Below, one piece after another: positions 29,836 through 38,368 of a DNA stretch of 38,447 nucleotides. The stretch's first letter is position 1, and every line of letters starts with the position of its first letter. The DNA is from an uncultured Desulfovibrio sp. (GTDB taxonomy: Bacteria > Desulfobacterota > Desulfovibrionia > Desulfovibrionales > Desulfovibrionaceae), in assembly GCA_949291675.1 (NCBI GenBank), contig CASEWR010000200.1:1-38447 (forward strand), written 5' to 3'. The notes under the pieces were generated by a model, which was not told where the DNA came from, did no database searches, and was given only the letters and a program-made list of their open reading frames with translations. Position numbers and translations under genes: made by a program.

Positions 29836-30096
29836 ATGGTAGGGAAAGGTGTTTCTTATCGTTCCTGTGAATTTTCGCGCATGTGGAGATGCGCGGGATG
29901 TGACGCTGTGGACATGCTGCGGGCATGCATGTGGAGATGCACGTTGCGCAGTTTTTCACAGACAGGGCAAGGCACTGATCGCATGTGGAGATGCGTTCAC
30001 CATACAAGAAACCATTTGGTGTGCATGTGGAGATGCGCACCAGGTGCGCATCTGATGCCCTTCGGCTGCGCATCAATTGCAAGGGGGTTTTCATGA
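29836..30096 (+). CDS. Possible small Cys-rich ORF upstream of the TSUP gene
   Basis: 86 codons, starting at ATG 29836 and ending in a TGA that overlaps the TSUP ATG (ATGA, 30093-30096). It contains four Met-Trp-Arg-Cys (MWRC) blocks, one for each copy of the 14-bp DNA repeat, because repeat spacings of 48, 54 and 42 bp all keep frame. It has about ten cysteines overall. There is no strong ribosome-binding site. It could be a leader peptide coupled to TSUP translation, or an accident of an operator array. No homologue is recognised. Confidence 0.3.
   Translation: MVGKGVSYRSCEFSRMWRCAGCDAVDMLRACMWRCTLRSFSQTGQGTDRMWRCVHHTRNHLVCMWRCAPGAHLMPFGCASIARGFS
29879..30036. repeat. Four direct copies of GCATGTGGAGATGC
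   Basis: Perfect 14-mers lie at 29879-29892, 29927-29940, 29981-29994 and 30023-30036. Spacings of 48, 54 and 42 bp are all multiples of six. The ends GCAT/ATGC are palindromic, and several copies extend to CGCATGTGGAGATGCG. They are 57-214 bp upstream of the TSUP start, where operators or a leader would act. Confidence 0.8.
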
Positions 30097-31373
30097 GCAT
30101 AGGCAGACAGTTGTACGAGTTTCTGCTGGCTGGTTCCCAGGCGTACGCCCGCTGGGACCTTGAAGCGTCAACTTCCATTCTGAAAAACCGAAAAAAACTG
30201 TTGTTCTGTCTGGCTCTGGCAGTGCCGATTCTGGCTGTGTGCTGTGCAGAAGCCTACTATGAACACGAGATGCTGGGCGGCAAGACAGCCTATGCGCCGT
30301 CCTTCTACACGACCACGATTTTCCTCACCTCCATTGCCGTGGGTGTGGCTGCTGGTCTTATCACAGGCTGTATAGGCGCCGGCGGCGGCTTCATTATCAC
30401 CCCGGCCCTCATGGCTGTGGGCGTCAAGGGCATCCTTGCCGTGGGCACGGATTTGTTCCACATCTTTGCCAAGGCCATCATGGGCACGACCATCCACAAG
30501 AAACTGGGAAATGTGTCCGTCAAACTGGCCATGGCCTTCCTGGCAGGCTCCATTTTCGGCACCTTTGTCGGCGGTGCCATCAACAAGGGGCTCTACAACT
30601 TCAGCCCCATCCTCTCCGACGTCTTCATCACCGTCATTTATGCCCTTCTGCTCGGCTTCCTGGGCTTCTACGCTCTCTATGACTACCTGCGTCTGACCAA
30701 CAGAATCGTAGGCAAAAAAAAGGTCGAAAGCAGCGAATCCCAGAATCCCGCCACTGCCAACAGAACTGCCATTTCTCTCAAGCTGCAGTCTCTGCATATT
30801 CCCCCCACCATTACCTTTGACGAACAGGCTGTTCCCGGCGGCCGTCACATCTCTGCCTGGATCATCGCCCTTGGCGGTGTCTTCGTGGGCATGCTCGCTG
30901 CCATCATGGGCGTGGGCGGCGGCTTCGTGACCTTCCCCATGTTCGTCTATGTCTTCGGTGTGTCCGCCATGACCACCGTGGGCACGGATATCTTCCAGAT
31001 CATCTTCACAGCCGGCTTTGCTGCTGTGGGTCAGTACGCCATCTACGGCTACGTGTTCTACACCCTGGCTGTGGGCATGCTGCTCGGCTCCCTGCTCGGC
31101 ATCCAGATCGGCGCACTCACCACCAAGGTGGTCAAGGGCGCTCAGATCCGCGGCTTCTACGCCATGTCCATCCTGGCTGGCTTTGTGAACCGCGTTGCCA
31201 CCCTGCCCAAGAAGCTGGTCGAAATGGAAGTGATTTCCCTGCCTGCCTACCTGGTCAACGGCATCGAGTTCGTGGGCAATATCGTTTTCTGGGCTGTTGT
31301 TGCCTTCTTCGGCTTCTGGGTCATCAGCAAATTCATTCTGAACATCAGAAAGCTCAGAGAGGAGGGCAGTTAA
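30093..31373 (+). CDS. TSUP (TauE/SafE) family anion transporter
   Basis: 426 residues. After a polar N-terminus of about 33 residues come about eight or more membrane segments in two halves. Each half has a glycine-rich signature: GCIGAGGGFIITPAL (about 93-107) and MGVGGGFVTFPMF (about 275). The halves are joined by a polar loop at about 208-250. The family exports or imports sulfite, sulfate, sulfoacetate or similar anions; in sulfite-reducing bacteria a sulfur-anion role is plausible. GGGGG lies before ATG 30093; a longer frame from 29985 is rejected. TAA abuts the next ATG (TAAATG), so it is in an operon with the following membrane protein. Confidence 0.9.
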   Translation: MSIGRQLYEFLLAGSQAYARWDLEASTSILKNRKKLLFCLALAVPILAVCCAEAYYEHEMLGGKTAYAPSFYTTTIFLTSIAVGVAAGLITGCIGAGGGFIITPALMAVGVKGILAVGTDLFHIFAKAIMGTTIHKKLGNVSVKLAMAFLAGSIFGTFVGGAINKGLYNFSPILSDVFITVIYALLLGFLGFYALYDYLRLTNRIVGKKKVESSESQNPATANRTAISLKLQSLHIPPTITFDEQAVPGGRHISAWIIALGGVFVGMLAAIMGVGGGFVTFPMFVYVFGVSAMTTVGTDIFQIIFTAGFAAVGQYAIYGYVFYTLAVGMLLGSLLGIQIGALTTKVVKGAQIRGFYAMSILAGFVNRVATLPKKLVEMEVISLPAYLVNGIEFVGNIVFWAVVAFFGFWVISKFILNIRKLREEGS

Positions 31374-32078
31374 ATGTTGATCCGCAGCAGAAAGCACTTT
31401 GTGGCCGGCATTGTCATGGTCGGCTCCTTCTTCGCAGTCTGTATCTATCTGCTCTTCCCCATGCTGCATGACAACTACGGGAACAGACTGACAGGTCTGC
31501 AGTTTGCTGACTCCGTCTTCAACTCCCTGGCCAAGGGCTCGTCCTACTTCGTGCCTGAAGTGCGCAAGGACATTGAAGCCGTCAACGGCAAGATCGTGGA
31601 AGTCAGTGTTCCTCTGGAAACCAGGTACAGCTACGGCGTCATCCGCGTCATGGAAACAGTGGGTGCCGAAGCAAGCTATGACAAAGAGGGCCGCCTGCAC
31701 TTCAAGGGCGACCTCGGCGCCATCCTCAATGCCGCAACCGATGTGGGCAATACCCTCTATTTCAACGAGCACAAGCCCATTGAAGAAAAGTACAGAATGC
31801 CTGCATTGCAGGTGGCCAAGTGCTGGTGGTCTGTACTGCATCCTGCCGTTCAGGAACTGCAGCGACAGGGCCAGGTCGGCTATGCCAAGATTGTGGACGT
31901 GACCCTGAAGAAGGCACTTGAGCCCGGCAATAACTTCTACATGATCGAAATCACCAAGGTGAAGGAACACATCCCCCTCGTGGTGGGCATGCTGGTCTTC
32001 TATATCCTCTACACCCTGTGGTACGGTTTCGGCATTTTCCAGCTCTTTGAGGGTGTTGGCCTGTCCATGCACAAGTAA
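31374..32078 (+). CDS. Membrane protein partner of the TSUP transporter, function unknown
   Basis: 234 residues. A membrane segment at about 8-31 (FVAGIVMVGSFFAVCIYLLF) and another near the C-terminus (about 200-225, IPLVVGMLVFYILYTLWYGF) flank a soluble, probably periplasmic domain of about 165 residues. It begins directly after the TSUP stop, with GAGGAGGG before ATG 31374. The tight coupling suggests it is a subunit or regulator of the transporter. I do not recognise a named family. Confidence 0.85.
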   Translation: MLIRSRKHFVAGIVMVGSFFAVCIYLLFPMLHDNYGNRLTGLQFADSVFNSLAKGSSYFVPEVRKDIEAVNGKIVEVSVPLETRYSYGVIRVMETVGAEASYDKEGRLHFKGDLGAILNAATDVGNTLYFNEHKPIEEKYRMPALQVAKCWWSVLHPAVQELQRQGQVGYAKIVDVTLKKALEPGNNFYMIEITKVKEHIPLVVGMLVFYILYTLWYGFGIFQLFEGVGLSMHK

Positions 32079-32589
32079 GAGTGCACAACGACCAGGCTTC
32101 CCCGCAAAGGTGAGCCAGAGCGAACTCCTCACAACCTGCAGGCGCTTCCGGTTTGTCCGGGGGCGCCCTGCCTTTTTTTGGCAGGGTGCAAGACAGCGCC
32201 CTGCAGGCGGGGCAGGGTGTAAAAATCCTTTTATCCCGGATGCTTGGAAGCGCTTACAGCAGCTTCTTTCGTTGACAGCCCATGCGCCAGCACGTATGCT
32301 CCCGCATCCGCTGTGCAGGGACGAGGCCGTTTTGCTGCCATACGCTGCCATGGGCCGTCATGAGCTGCCATACGCTGCCTTGGACTGCCGTTGCAGCCAG
32401 GCTGCCTGCCATGAGCCCGCAGTGCTTTCTTGCGCCAGATGGCTGCCCCCGGGTCTGCGCCCCTTCCTCTGTGCACACGGCAGACGTACACACGTGCCCC
32501 CATCCCGGCTTGCCAGGCGTCCTGTCTCATCCTGCCTCATCCTGCCTGCCAGGTGATCAGCTTGCCGGTTGACCATATGGAGAGTCCCC
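32079..32589. other. Intergenic region between TSUP operon and DsbA-like gene
   Basis: 511 bp. It holds the terminator at 32141-32179, more GC-rich palindromic sequence to about 32215, and a 16-bp direct repeat (GCTGCCATACGCTGCC at 32334-32349 and 32364-32379, 30 bp apart). No gene is convincing. Confidence 0.5.
32141..32179 (+). terminator. Intrinsic terminator of the TSUP operon
   Basis: GGCGCTTCCGG (32141-32151) and CCGGGGGCGCC (32157-32167) form an 11-bp stem with two G-U pairs and a 5-nt loop. CTGCC and seven T residues follow. Confidence 0.8.
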
Positions 32590-33381
32590 ATGAAAGGCAG
32601 TTCCTTCCTTTCCTTTGCCCTTGCCCTGTCTTGTGCCCTGCCTTGTGCCCTGCCAGCCAGGGCTGCAGCAGCAGACATCAGTGCCAGGGAGCTGCGCCCG
32701 GCCCTCGAAGAGCTGCTGCGTGAGCATCCTGAAGTGCTGCTGGATTTTTTACGTGAGCACTGCGAGACAGTGCTGGACATTGCCCAGATGGGCTCGGACA
32801 GCAAGAGGCTGGCCAACCTGGAGAGGCAGTGGGAGCAGGATGCCAAAGTGCACAAGGAAGTGCGCACGGCAAACCGTCCCAGAGTGGGCAGAAAGGATGC
32901 CAGGGTGCAGATTGTGGCCTTCTCTGACTTTACCTGCACCTACTGCCGCAGGGCAGAGAAGACAGTGGAGCAGATTCTCCAGGAGTATGCCGGCAAGGTC
33001 TCCTTTGTCTTCAAGAACATGCCCCTGGATCCCGAGGGGATTGCCGGCCTGGCTTCCCAGTACTTTGTCGCCATCTCTCAGCAGAGCGAGGACAAGGCCT
33101 GGAAGTTCTACCGTCTGCTCTTTGATAATTATGACAATCTTATTGGCAGGGGCGAGGAATATCTGCGCGAGGCAGCCATGGAGATCGGCGTGGACATGAA
33201 GAAGATGGACAGCGCCCGCAGGCAGAAGCTGGTGGCCACACTCCTCAAGGAAGACCTGGATGATGCGGACAAGCTCGGCATCGAGGGCACACCCTGCTTC
33301 CTGGTCAACAATCTGGTCATCCGCGGTGCAGTGCCCATCACCATGTTCCGCAGGGCCATTGACATTGAACTGAGCCGCTAG
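32590..33381 (+). CDS. DsbA-family thiol-disulfide oxidoreductase, exported
   Basis: 263 residues. A signal peptide at about 1-28 (MKGSSFLSFALALSCALPCA, then LPARAAA) is followed by a helical segment and a thioredoxin-fold domain. The active site is Cys116-Thr-Tyr-Cys119 in AFSDFTCTYCRRAE. The cis-Pro loop is GTPCFLVNN, with an unusual Cys after the Pro. The layout resembles the Com1/BdbD-type DsbA proteins, which oxidise or isomerise cysteines of periplasmic proteins. GGAGAG lies 8 nt before ATG 32590; the longer frame to 32569 is rejected because it spoils the signal peptide. Confidence 0.9.
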   Translation: MKGSSFLSFALALSCALPCALPARAAAADISARELRPALEELLREHPEVLLDFLREHCETVLDIAQMGSDSKRLANLERQWEQDAKVHKEVRTANRPRVGRKDARVQIVAFSDFTCTYCRRAEKTVEQILQEYAGKVSFVFKNMPLDPEGIAGLASQYFVAISQQSEDKAWKFYRLLFDNYDNLIGRGEEYLREAAMEIGVDMKKMDSARRQKLVATLLKEDLDDADKLGIEGTPCFLVNNLVIRGAVPITMFRRAIDIELSR

Positions 33382-33474
33382 GGCAGCGTATGCGCGCTGC
33401 TGCAGGAAAGACAGCTGCAGGAATGACAGCGCAGAAACGCACAGCTGCGAAACAGCAACATTTGAGGAAGAATC

Positions 33475-35646
33475 TTGATACGACCTGATTTGCCCATCCC
33501 CACCCCGGACAAACCGGAAATCCTTGCCCCTGCAGGGGACACTGCCTGCTTTCTGGCTGCCCTGGCTGCCGGAGCAGACAATATCTACCTTGGCCTCAAG
33601 CAGTTTTCGGCCCGCATGCAGGCAGAGAACTTCAGCCTGACCGAGCTTTCCAGGCTCACGGACCTGGCCCATGAAAACGGCACCAGGGTCACTGTGGCCA
33701 TGAATACGCTGATCAAGGACAATGAAGTGGATGCTGCTGCCCGCCTTTTGCGTCGTCTTGAGACCCAGGTGGGCTGCGATGCCATCATTGTGCAGGATCT
33801 TGCCATGCTTAAAGTGGCCAGGGATGCAGGCTTCACCGGCTCCATCACCCTGTCCACTCTTGCCAATATCACCCATCCAGCAGGCCTTGAGCTTGCCGCA
33901 CACCTTGGTGCTGACAGGGTGGTGCTGCCCCGCGAGCTCAATATCGACGAGATCCGCTTCATGGGCGAGAACTGCCCCGAAGATCTCGAACTCGAATGCT
34001 TTGTGCACGGCGCGCTCTGTTACTGTGTTTCCGGGCGCTGCTACTGGTCCAGCTACATGGGCGGCAAGAGCGGTCTGCGCGGCCGCTGTGTGCAGCCCTG
34101 TCGCAGAGTCTATGCCCAGGGGCCGGAAATGCTGGCTGCCCAGGCAAAGCTCATGGAACGGCGTCCTGAAGAGAATGGCGGCAAACGCCCTGACCGTTCT
34201 GATCGCTCTGACCGTCACGATCGTCATGACCGCACTGACCGTCAGCAGGGCGGAAGGCGGCAGGGGCCCAGGGTGGGCAAGAATCAGTCCGGCCGCTACT
34301 TCTCCTGTGAGGACCTTTCGGTTGACGTGCTCACCAAGACCCTCATCGGTGTTCCCCATCTGATCTCCTGGAAGATCGAAGGCCGCAAGAAGGGCCCGCA
34401 CTACGTCTACCATACTGTGACTGCCTACCGCATTCTCAGGGACAATCCCACGGACAGCAAGGCCAGAAAGATGGCAGTTGGCATCCTGGAAATGGCCCTT
34501 GGCCGTCCCACCACCCATGCCCGCTTCCTGCCCGGCAGACAGATTGTGCCTGTGAATCCCGCAGGGCAGACCAGCTCTGGTCTGCTGATAGGCAAGGTTG
34601 CCATTGCTCCCAACGGCATGCCCTGTATCAAGCCCTTCCAGGACCTGCAGGTGCATGACTATCTGCGCATTGGCGTGGAAGACGAGCGCTGGCATTCCAC
34701 CCTGCCTGTCACCCGCAAAACACCCAAGGCAGGCACCTTCTTCCTGCGTGTGCCAAAGCACAAGACACCCAGGGCTGGCGTGCCTGTCTACCTCATTGAC
34801 CGCAGGGAAGTGGAGCTCGAGCGCATCCTTGCCGAGTGGAATGCACGCCTTGAGAGCCTGCCTGAACGCAGGACTGCCAGCGTGGACGTGAAGCTGCCAG
34901 AGCTTGTGCCCTGTACAAGGGTGCATATGCCCTCCATGACCGTGCATGCCTCGCTGCCCCAGGGCAAGGAAACCAGGGGTGCCAGAAGCTTCCTCTCCTG
35001 TCTGTGGCTGACGCCGCGCTCTGCAGAGCTCTCCAGGACAGCTGTGCGCCGCTTTGGCTGGTGGCTGCCCCCTGTGCTCTGGGCAGAGGAGGAAAAGGAC
35101 TATCAGCGCCTGGTACTGCGCCTGTGGCGTGAGGGCGCCAGAAGCTTCGTGCTCAATGCTCCCTGGCAGCTCGGCCTCTTTGACGAGAAGATGCGCGCAG
35201 CTGAGGACGCCTTCCTGGTGGCAGGACCGTTCTGCAATATTGCCAATGATCGCGTGCTGCAGCTCTATAAAGAGCTGGGCTTTGCCGCAGCCATTGTCTC
35301 CCCCGAGCTCAACAGGGAACTGCTGTTGAGCCTGCCCAAAGCCAGTGCCCTGCCGCTTGGCTATGTGCTCAAGGGCTGCTGGCCTGTGGGTATCAGCCGC
35401 TTCGGCGCCCTGGGCGTGCGCCTCAACGAGCCCTTTGCCTCGCCCAAGGGTGAGCTCTTCTGGGCCAGGCAGTACGGCCAGAATGTCTGGCTCTATCCCG
35501 GCTGGCAGATGGATCTGACGGACAAGCGCCAGGAACTGGAAAAGGCAGGCTATGCCTTCTCAGTGACCCTGCAGGAAAAGCTGCCGCTGAGCCTGCCTCA
35601 GCAGACAAGACCCGGCCTTTTCAACTGGGAAAACCCGCTGCTGTAG
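33475..35646 (+). CDS. U32 family peptidase-like protein (RlhA/YdcP-like) with basic low-complexity insertion
   Basis: 723 residues from TTG 33475, with GAGGAAG before it. The N-terminal U32 domain starts KPEILAPAGDTACFLAALAA and has the family cluster FVHGALCYCVSGRC with further Cys in RGRCVQPCRR (about 173-211), likely an Fe-S site. Bacterial U32 proteins of this size in E. coli (RlhA) hydroxylate 23S rRNA C2501; others hydroxylate tRNA, so peptidase activity is doubtful. Residues about 226-272 are an unusual insertion with repeats of Arg-Ser-Asp-Arg and Arg-His-Asp-Arg. The C-terminal part fits the DUF3656-type extension. Confidence 0.88.
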   Translation: MIRPDLPIPTPDKPEILAPAGDTACFLAALAAGADNIYLGLKQFSARMQAENFSLTELSRLTDLAHENGTRVTVAMNTLIKDNEVDAAARLLRRLETQVGCDAIIVQDLAMLKVARDAGFTGSITLSTLANITHPAGLELAAHLGADRVVLPRELNIDEIRFMGENCPEDLELECFVHGALCYCVSGRCYWSSYMGGKSGLRGRCVQPCRRVYAQGPEMLAAQAKLMERRPEENGGKRPDRSDRSDRHDRHDRTDRQQGGRRQGPRVGKNQSGRYFSCEDLSVDVLTKTLIGVPHLISWKIEGRKKGPHYVYHTVTAYRILRDNPTDSKARKMAVGILEMALGRPTTHARFLPGRQIVPVNPAGQTSSGLLIGKVAIAPNGMPCIKPFQDLQVHDYLRIGVEDERWHSTLPVTRKTPKAGTFFLRVPKHKTPRAGVPVYLIDRREVELERILAEWNARLESLPERRTASVDVKLPELVPCTRVHMPSMTVHASLPQGKETRGARSFLSCLWLTPRSAELSRTAVRRFGWWLPPVLWAEEEKDYQRLVLRLWREGARSFVLNAPWQLGLFDEKMRAAEDAFLVAGPFCNIANDRVLQLYKELGFAAAIVSPELNRELLLSLPKASALPLGYVLKGCWPVGISRFGALGVRLNEPFASPKGELFWARQYGQNVWLYPGWQMDLTDKRQELEKAGYAFSVTLQEKLPLSLPQQTRPGLFNWENPLL

Positions 35647-35706
35647 CCAGGAATACGAATCCCGGAACAGCAGCAGAACTCAACAGCACTCAAGACGCTT
35701 TGCACC

Positions 35707-36510
35707 ATGCCCGGCTTTCCCTCAGGTCTCAGACAGCCAGAAGGCTCCATGCGCTTTGCTGCAGATGCCCTGCTGCTGCCCTGTTTCGTGAGGGAATGCC
35801 TGAGTCTGCATCCAGCAAAACCAGCAAATCCCCTGCGTGACCAGGCCATTGTGCCCGGCTGCAGGGGATTTTTAGCTGCAGCAGATCTTGGCTGCGGCTG
35901 CGGTGCCTCGTCGCTGGCCCTGGGTTTGCGTCTGCCCATGCTGAAGGTGCTGGGAGTGGATAAGGAGCCTGAGCATATTGCCTGTGCCAGAGAAAATGCC
36001 CAGTCCCTGCAGCTTGCCACACGCACTGTCTTTACCTGCCTGGACCTGAAGGACCTGGCAACGGCCCAGGGCCTTGAAGCCGCTTTTGGCAGCCCAAGGC
36101 CGTTTTGCGACATGGTGCAGATGAACCCTCCCTACTGGGAAGAGGGCAGGGGACGCGTCTCTGCCAAAAGCCTCAATGAAACAGCCAGGCGCGGCAGCAA
36201 GGTGCTCCCCGTCTTCCTGAAGGCTGCACGCAGCCTGCTTGTGCATCATGGCCGCCTCTTTGTCATCTGGCCTGCCAGTGACCTGTCAGCCCTTGTCTGT
36301 GCCCTGGCAGCCACTGGTTTTGGGTTGCGCACAGTGTGCCTGGTGCGCCCCTTTGCCGCACGTCCGGCAACACGCGTGCTGTGTGAGGCATACAAGGGCG
36401 CTGCAGCAGAGAGTGTGCTGCTTCCGGACATAGTGCTCTATGAAGGGGATGGCACGGGAACGCGTGTTGTCACTGCCAGGGCACACGCTTTCTGTCCCTG
36501 GCTGAACTGA
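35707..36510 (+). CDS. TrmN6/YfiC-like tRNA (or RNA) N6-adenine methyltransferase
   Basis: 267 residues. The SAM site is AAADLGCGCGASSLALGL (about 57-74), and the N6-adenine motif NPPY is in MVQMNPPYWEEGRGRVS (about 140). The N-terminus FPSGLRQPEGSMRFAADALL fits the family, so ATG 35707 is chosen although no ribosome-binding site is clear; ATG 35749 with AAGG upstream is an alternative. It probably modifies A37 of tRNA-Val, by family. Its last roughly 300 bp, together with the adjacent parS, are the source of the downstream tandem repeats. Confidence 0.85.
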   Translation: MPGFPSGLRQPEGSMRFAADALLLPCFVRECLSLHPAKPANPLRDQAIVPGCRGFLAAADLGCGCGASSLALGLRLPMLKVLGVDKEPEHIACARENAQSLQLATRTVFTCLDLKDLATAQGLEAAFGSPRPFCDMVQMNPPYWEEGRGRVSAKSLNETARRGSKVLPVFLKAARSLLVHHGRLFVIWPASDLSALVCALAATGFGLRTVCLVRPFAARPATRVLCEAYKGAAAESVLLPDIVLYEGDGTGTRVVTARAHAFCPWLN

Positions 36511-36528
36511 GTCTGTGTGCACAGACGC

Positions 36529-36544
36529 TGTTTCACGTGAAACA
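36529..36544. promoter_or_regulatory. parS site 1 of the array
   Basis: TGTTTCACGTGAAACA, perfect, 19 nt after the methyltransferase stop codon. It is probably the ancestral site that was amplified. Confidence 0.95.
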
Positions 36545-36646
36545 CTCCATCCCCTGCCTTAGCAGAATTTCAGCTTTGGACAGTGGGACAGGAAGCACGC
36601 TCTCGGCCATACAGACAGGGCAGCATAGCATAGCACAGGACTCCTC

Positions 36647-36955
36647 GTCTTCCTGAAAGCTTCCTGAAAGCTGCCTGAAGGCTGCAGTGGCCTGCATGTG
36701 CAGCACACTCTTTGTCCTCTGGCCTGCCTGTGACCTGGAAACCTTTGTCTGTACCCTGGCAGCCACTGGCTTTGAGGTGCGCGCTGTATGTCTGCTGCGC
36801 CTCTGTGTCGCACGCCCGGCAGTATGTCCTGCGTGAGGCAGGCACAGGCGCTGCCGCCCCAGGAGTGTGCTGCTCCAGTGTTCTGTGAAGGTGAGAGAAC
36901 GGGAACGCGTGTTGTCACTGCCAGGGCACACGCATTCTGTCTCTGACTGAACTGA
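36647..36955 (+). pseudogene. Decayed copy of methyltransferase 3' end (unit 1)
   Basis: It aligns to the gene from GTCTTCCTGAA to the stop. It is a diverged type with several small indels; the block around 36830-36890 reads TCCTGCGTGAGGCAGGC in place of the gene's CTGTGTGAGGCATAC. The frame is broken. Confidence 0.85.
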
Positions 36956-36970
36956 GCGTGTGCCAGGCGC

Positions 36971-36986
36971 TGTTTCACGTGAAACA
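36971..36986. promoter_or_regulatory. parS site 2 of the array
   Basis: TGTTTCACGTGAAACA, perfect, 442 bp after site 1. Confidence 0.95.
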
Positions 36987-37082
36987 CTCCATCCCTGCTG
37001 CAGCAGAACTTCAACTTCGAGCTGTGGGACAGGGATCACACTCTCGTATATTCAGGCAGGGCAGTACGGCACAGGACTCCTC

Positions 37083-37398
37083 GTCTTCCTGAAAGCTGCC
37101 CGAAAGATGCCTGAAGGCTGCACGCGGCCTGCATGTGCAGCACAATCTTTGTCCTCTGTCCTGCCATTGACCTGAAAATCTTTGTCTGTACCCGGCAGCC
37201 ACTGGCTTGTGGTGCGCACTGTGTGTCTGATGCATCTCTGTGTCGCGTGCCCGGCAACACGCGTGCTGTGTGAGGCATACAAGGGCGCTGCAGCAGAGCG
37301 TGTGGCAGCTCCCGGACATAGTGCTCTATGAAGAAGATGGCACGGGAACGCGTGTTGTCACTGCCGGGGCACACGCATTCTGTCCCTGGCTGAACTGA
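37083..37398 (+). pseudogene. Decayed copy of methyltransferase 3' end (unit 2)
   Basis: The last about 140 bp, from CAACACGCGTGCTGTGTGAG onward, are nearly identical to the gene. The upstream part carries indels that break the frame. It ends at the same TGA as the gene. Confidence 0.88.
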
Positions 37399-37414
37399 GA
37401 GTGTGCACAGGCGC

Positions 37415-37430
37415 TGTTTCACGTGAAACA
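37415..37430. promoter_or_regulatory. parS site 3 of the array
   Basis: TGTTTCACGTGAAACA, perfect, 444 bp after site 2. Confidence 0.95.
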
Positions 37431-37500
37431 CGCCATCCCCTGCCGCAGCAGAATTTCAGCTTTGAACTGTGGGGCAGGGAGCACAGCACAGGGCTCCCCG

Positions 37501-37790
37501 ACTTTCTGAAAGCTTCCTGAAAGCCGCACGAGGCCTGTTTGTGCAGCACAATCTTTGTCCTCTGTCCTGCCAGTGACCTGGAAAACTTTGTCTGTACTCT
37601 GGCAGCCACTGGCTTTGAGGTGCGCGCTGTGTGTCTGATGTGCCTCTGTGTCGCATGCCCGGCAAGTCGTCCTGCGTGAGGCAGGCACAGGCGCTGCCGC
37701 CCTGAGCGCGCTGTTCCAAGGATCTGTGAAGGGGAGGGAACAGGAACGCACGTCCTCACTGAGTGTACGCATGCTGACCCTGGCTGAACA
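37501..37790 (+). pseudogene. Decayed copy of methyltransferase 3' end (unit 3)
   Basis: Same diverged type as unit 1 (TCCTGCGTGAGGCAGGC present), slightly shorter. The gene-end block is altered and the stop is lost (CTGAACAGG). Confidence 0.83.
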
Positions 37791-37809
37791 GGCCTGTATC
37801 CACCGGCGC

Positions 37810-37825
37810 TGTTTCACGTGAAACA
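37810..37825. promoter_or_regulatory. parS site 4 of the array
   Basis: TGTTTCACGTGAAACA, perfect, 395 bp after site 3. Confidence 0.95.
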
Positions 37826-37927
37826 CTCCACCCCCTGCCGCAGCAGGACTTCAGCTTTGAGCTGTGGGACAGGAAGCATACTCTCGGCCATACAGACAAG
37901 ACAGCACAGCACAGCACAGGGCTCCCC

Positions 37928-38242
37928 GTCTTTCTGAGAGCTGCCAGAAAGCTGCCGGAAGGCTGCAGTGACCTGCGTGTGCAGCACACTCTTTGTCCTC
38001 TGGTCTGCCAGTGACCTGTAAACCCTTGTCTGTGCTCTGGCAGCCACTAGCTTTGGGTTGCGCACAGTGTGCCTGGTGCGCCCCTTTGCCGCACGCCCGG
38101 CAACACGCGTGTGTGTGAAGCATACAAGGGCGCTGCAGCAGAGAGTGTGCTGCTCCCGGAAATAGTGCTCTATGAATGGGATGGCACGGGAACGCGTGTT
38201 GTTACTGCCAGGGCACACGCATTCTGTCCCTGGCTGAACTGA
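37928..38242 (+). pseudogene. Decayed copy of methyltransferase 3' end (unit 4)
   Basis: Gene-like type; from about 38040 to the TGA it is close to the gene, with a 1-bp loss in CGCGTGTGTGTGAAGC. Its spacer after parS is nearly identical to that after site 2. Confidence 0.88.
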
Positions 38243-38257
38243 GCGTGTGCCAGGCGC

Positions 38258-38273
38258 TGTTTCACGTGAAACA
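38258..38273. promoter_or_regulatory. parS site 5 of the array
   Basis: TGTTTCACGTGAAACA, perfect, 448 bp after site 4. Confidence 0.95.
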
Positions 38274-38368
38274 CTCCATCCCTGCTGCAGCAGAACTTCA
38301 ACTTCGAGCTGTGGGACAGGGATCACACTCTCGTATACTCATACTGGGCAGCACGGCACAGGCTCTCC

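Larger units (their letters stand above)
29079..30092. other. 1-kb divergent intergenic region with regulatory-looking repeats
   Basis: It lies between the minus-strand efflux gene and the plus-strand TSUP operon. It contains an AT-rich stretch (29490-29720) with a CRP/FNR-type palindrome and, closer to the TSUP gene, four copies of a 14-bp repeat inside a possible small Cys-rich ORF. No larger gene is convincing. Confidence 0.6.

Noticed and set aside
30168-32351. Long minus-strand open frame opposite the TSUP operon
   Set aside because: It covers two well-supported membrane genes in antisense and has a composition (His, Glu, Gly, Asp rich) typical of shadow frames.
36533-38326. Series of minus-strand frames beginning Met-Phe-His-Val-Lys-Gln in each repeat
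   Set aside because: The shared start is simply the parS sequence translated; the rest is antisense to decayed methyltransferase copies.
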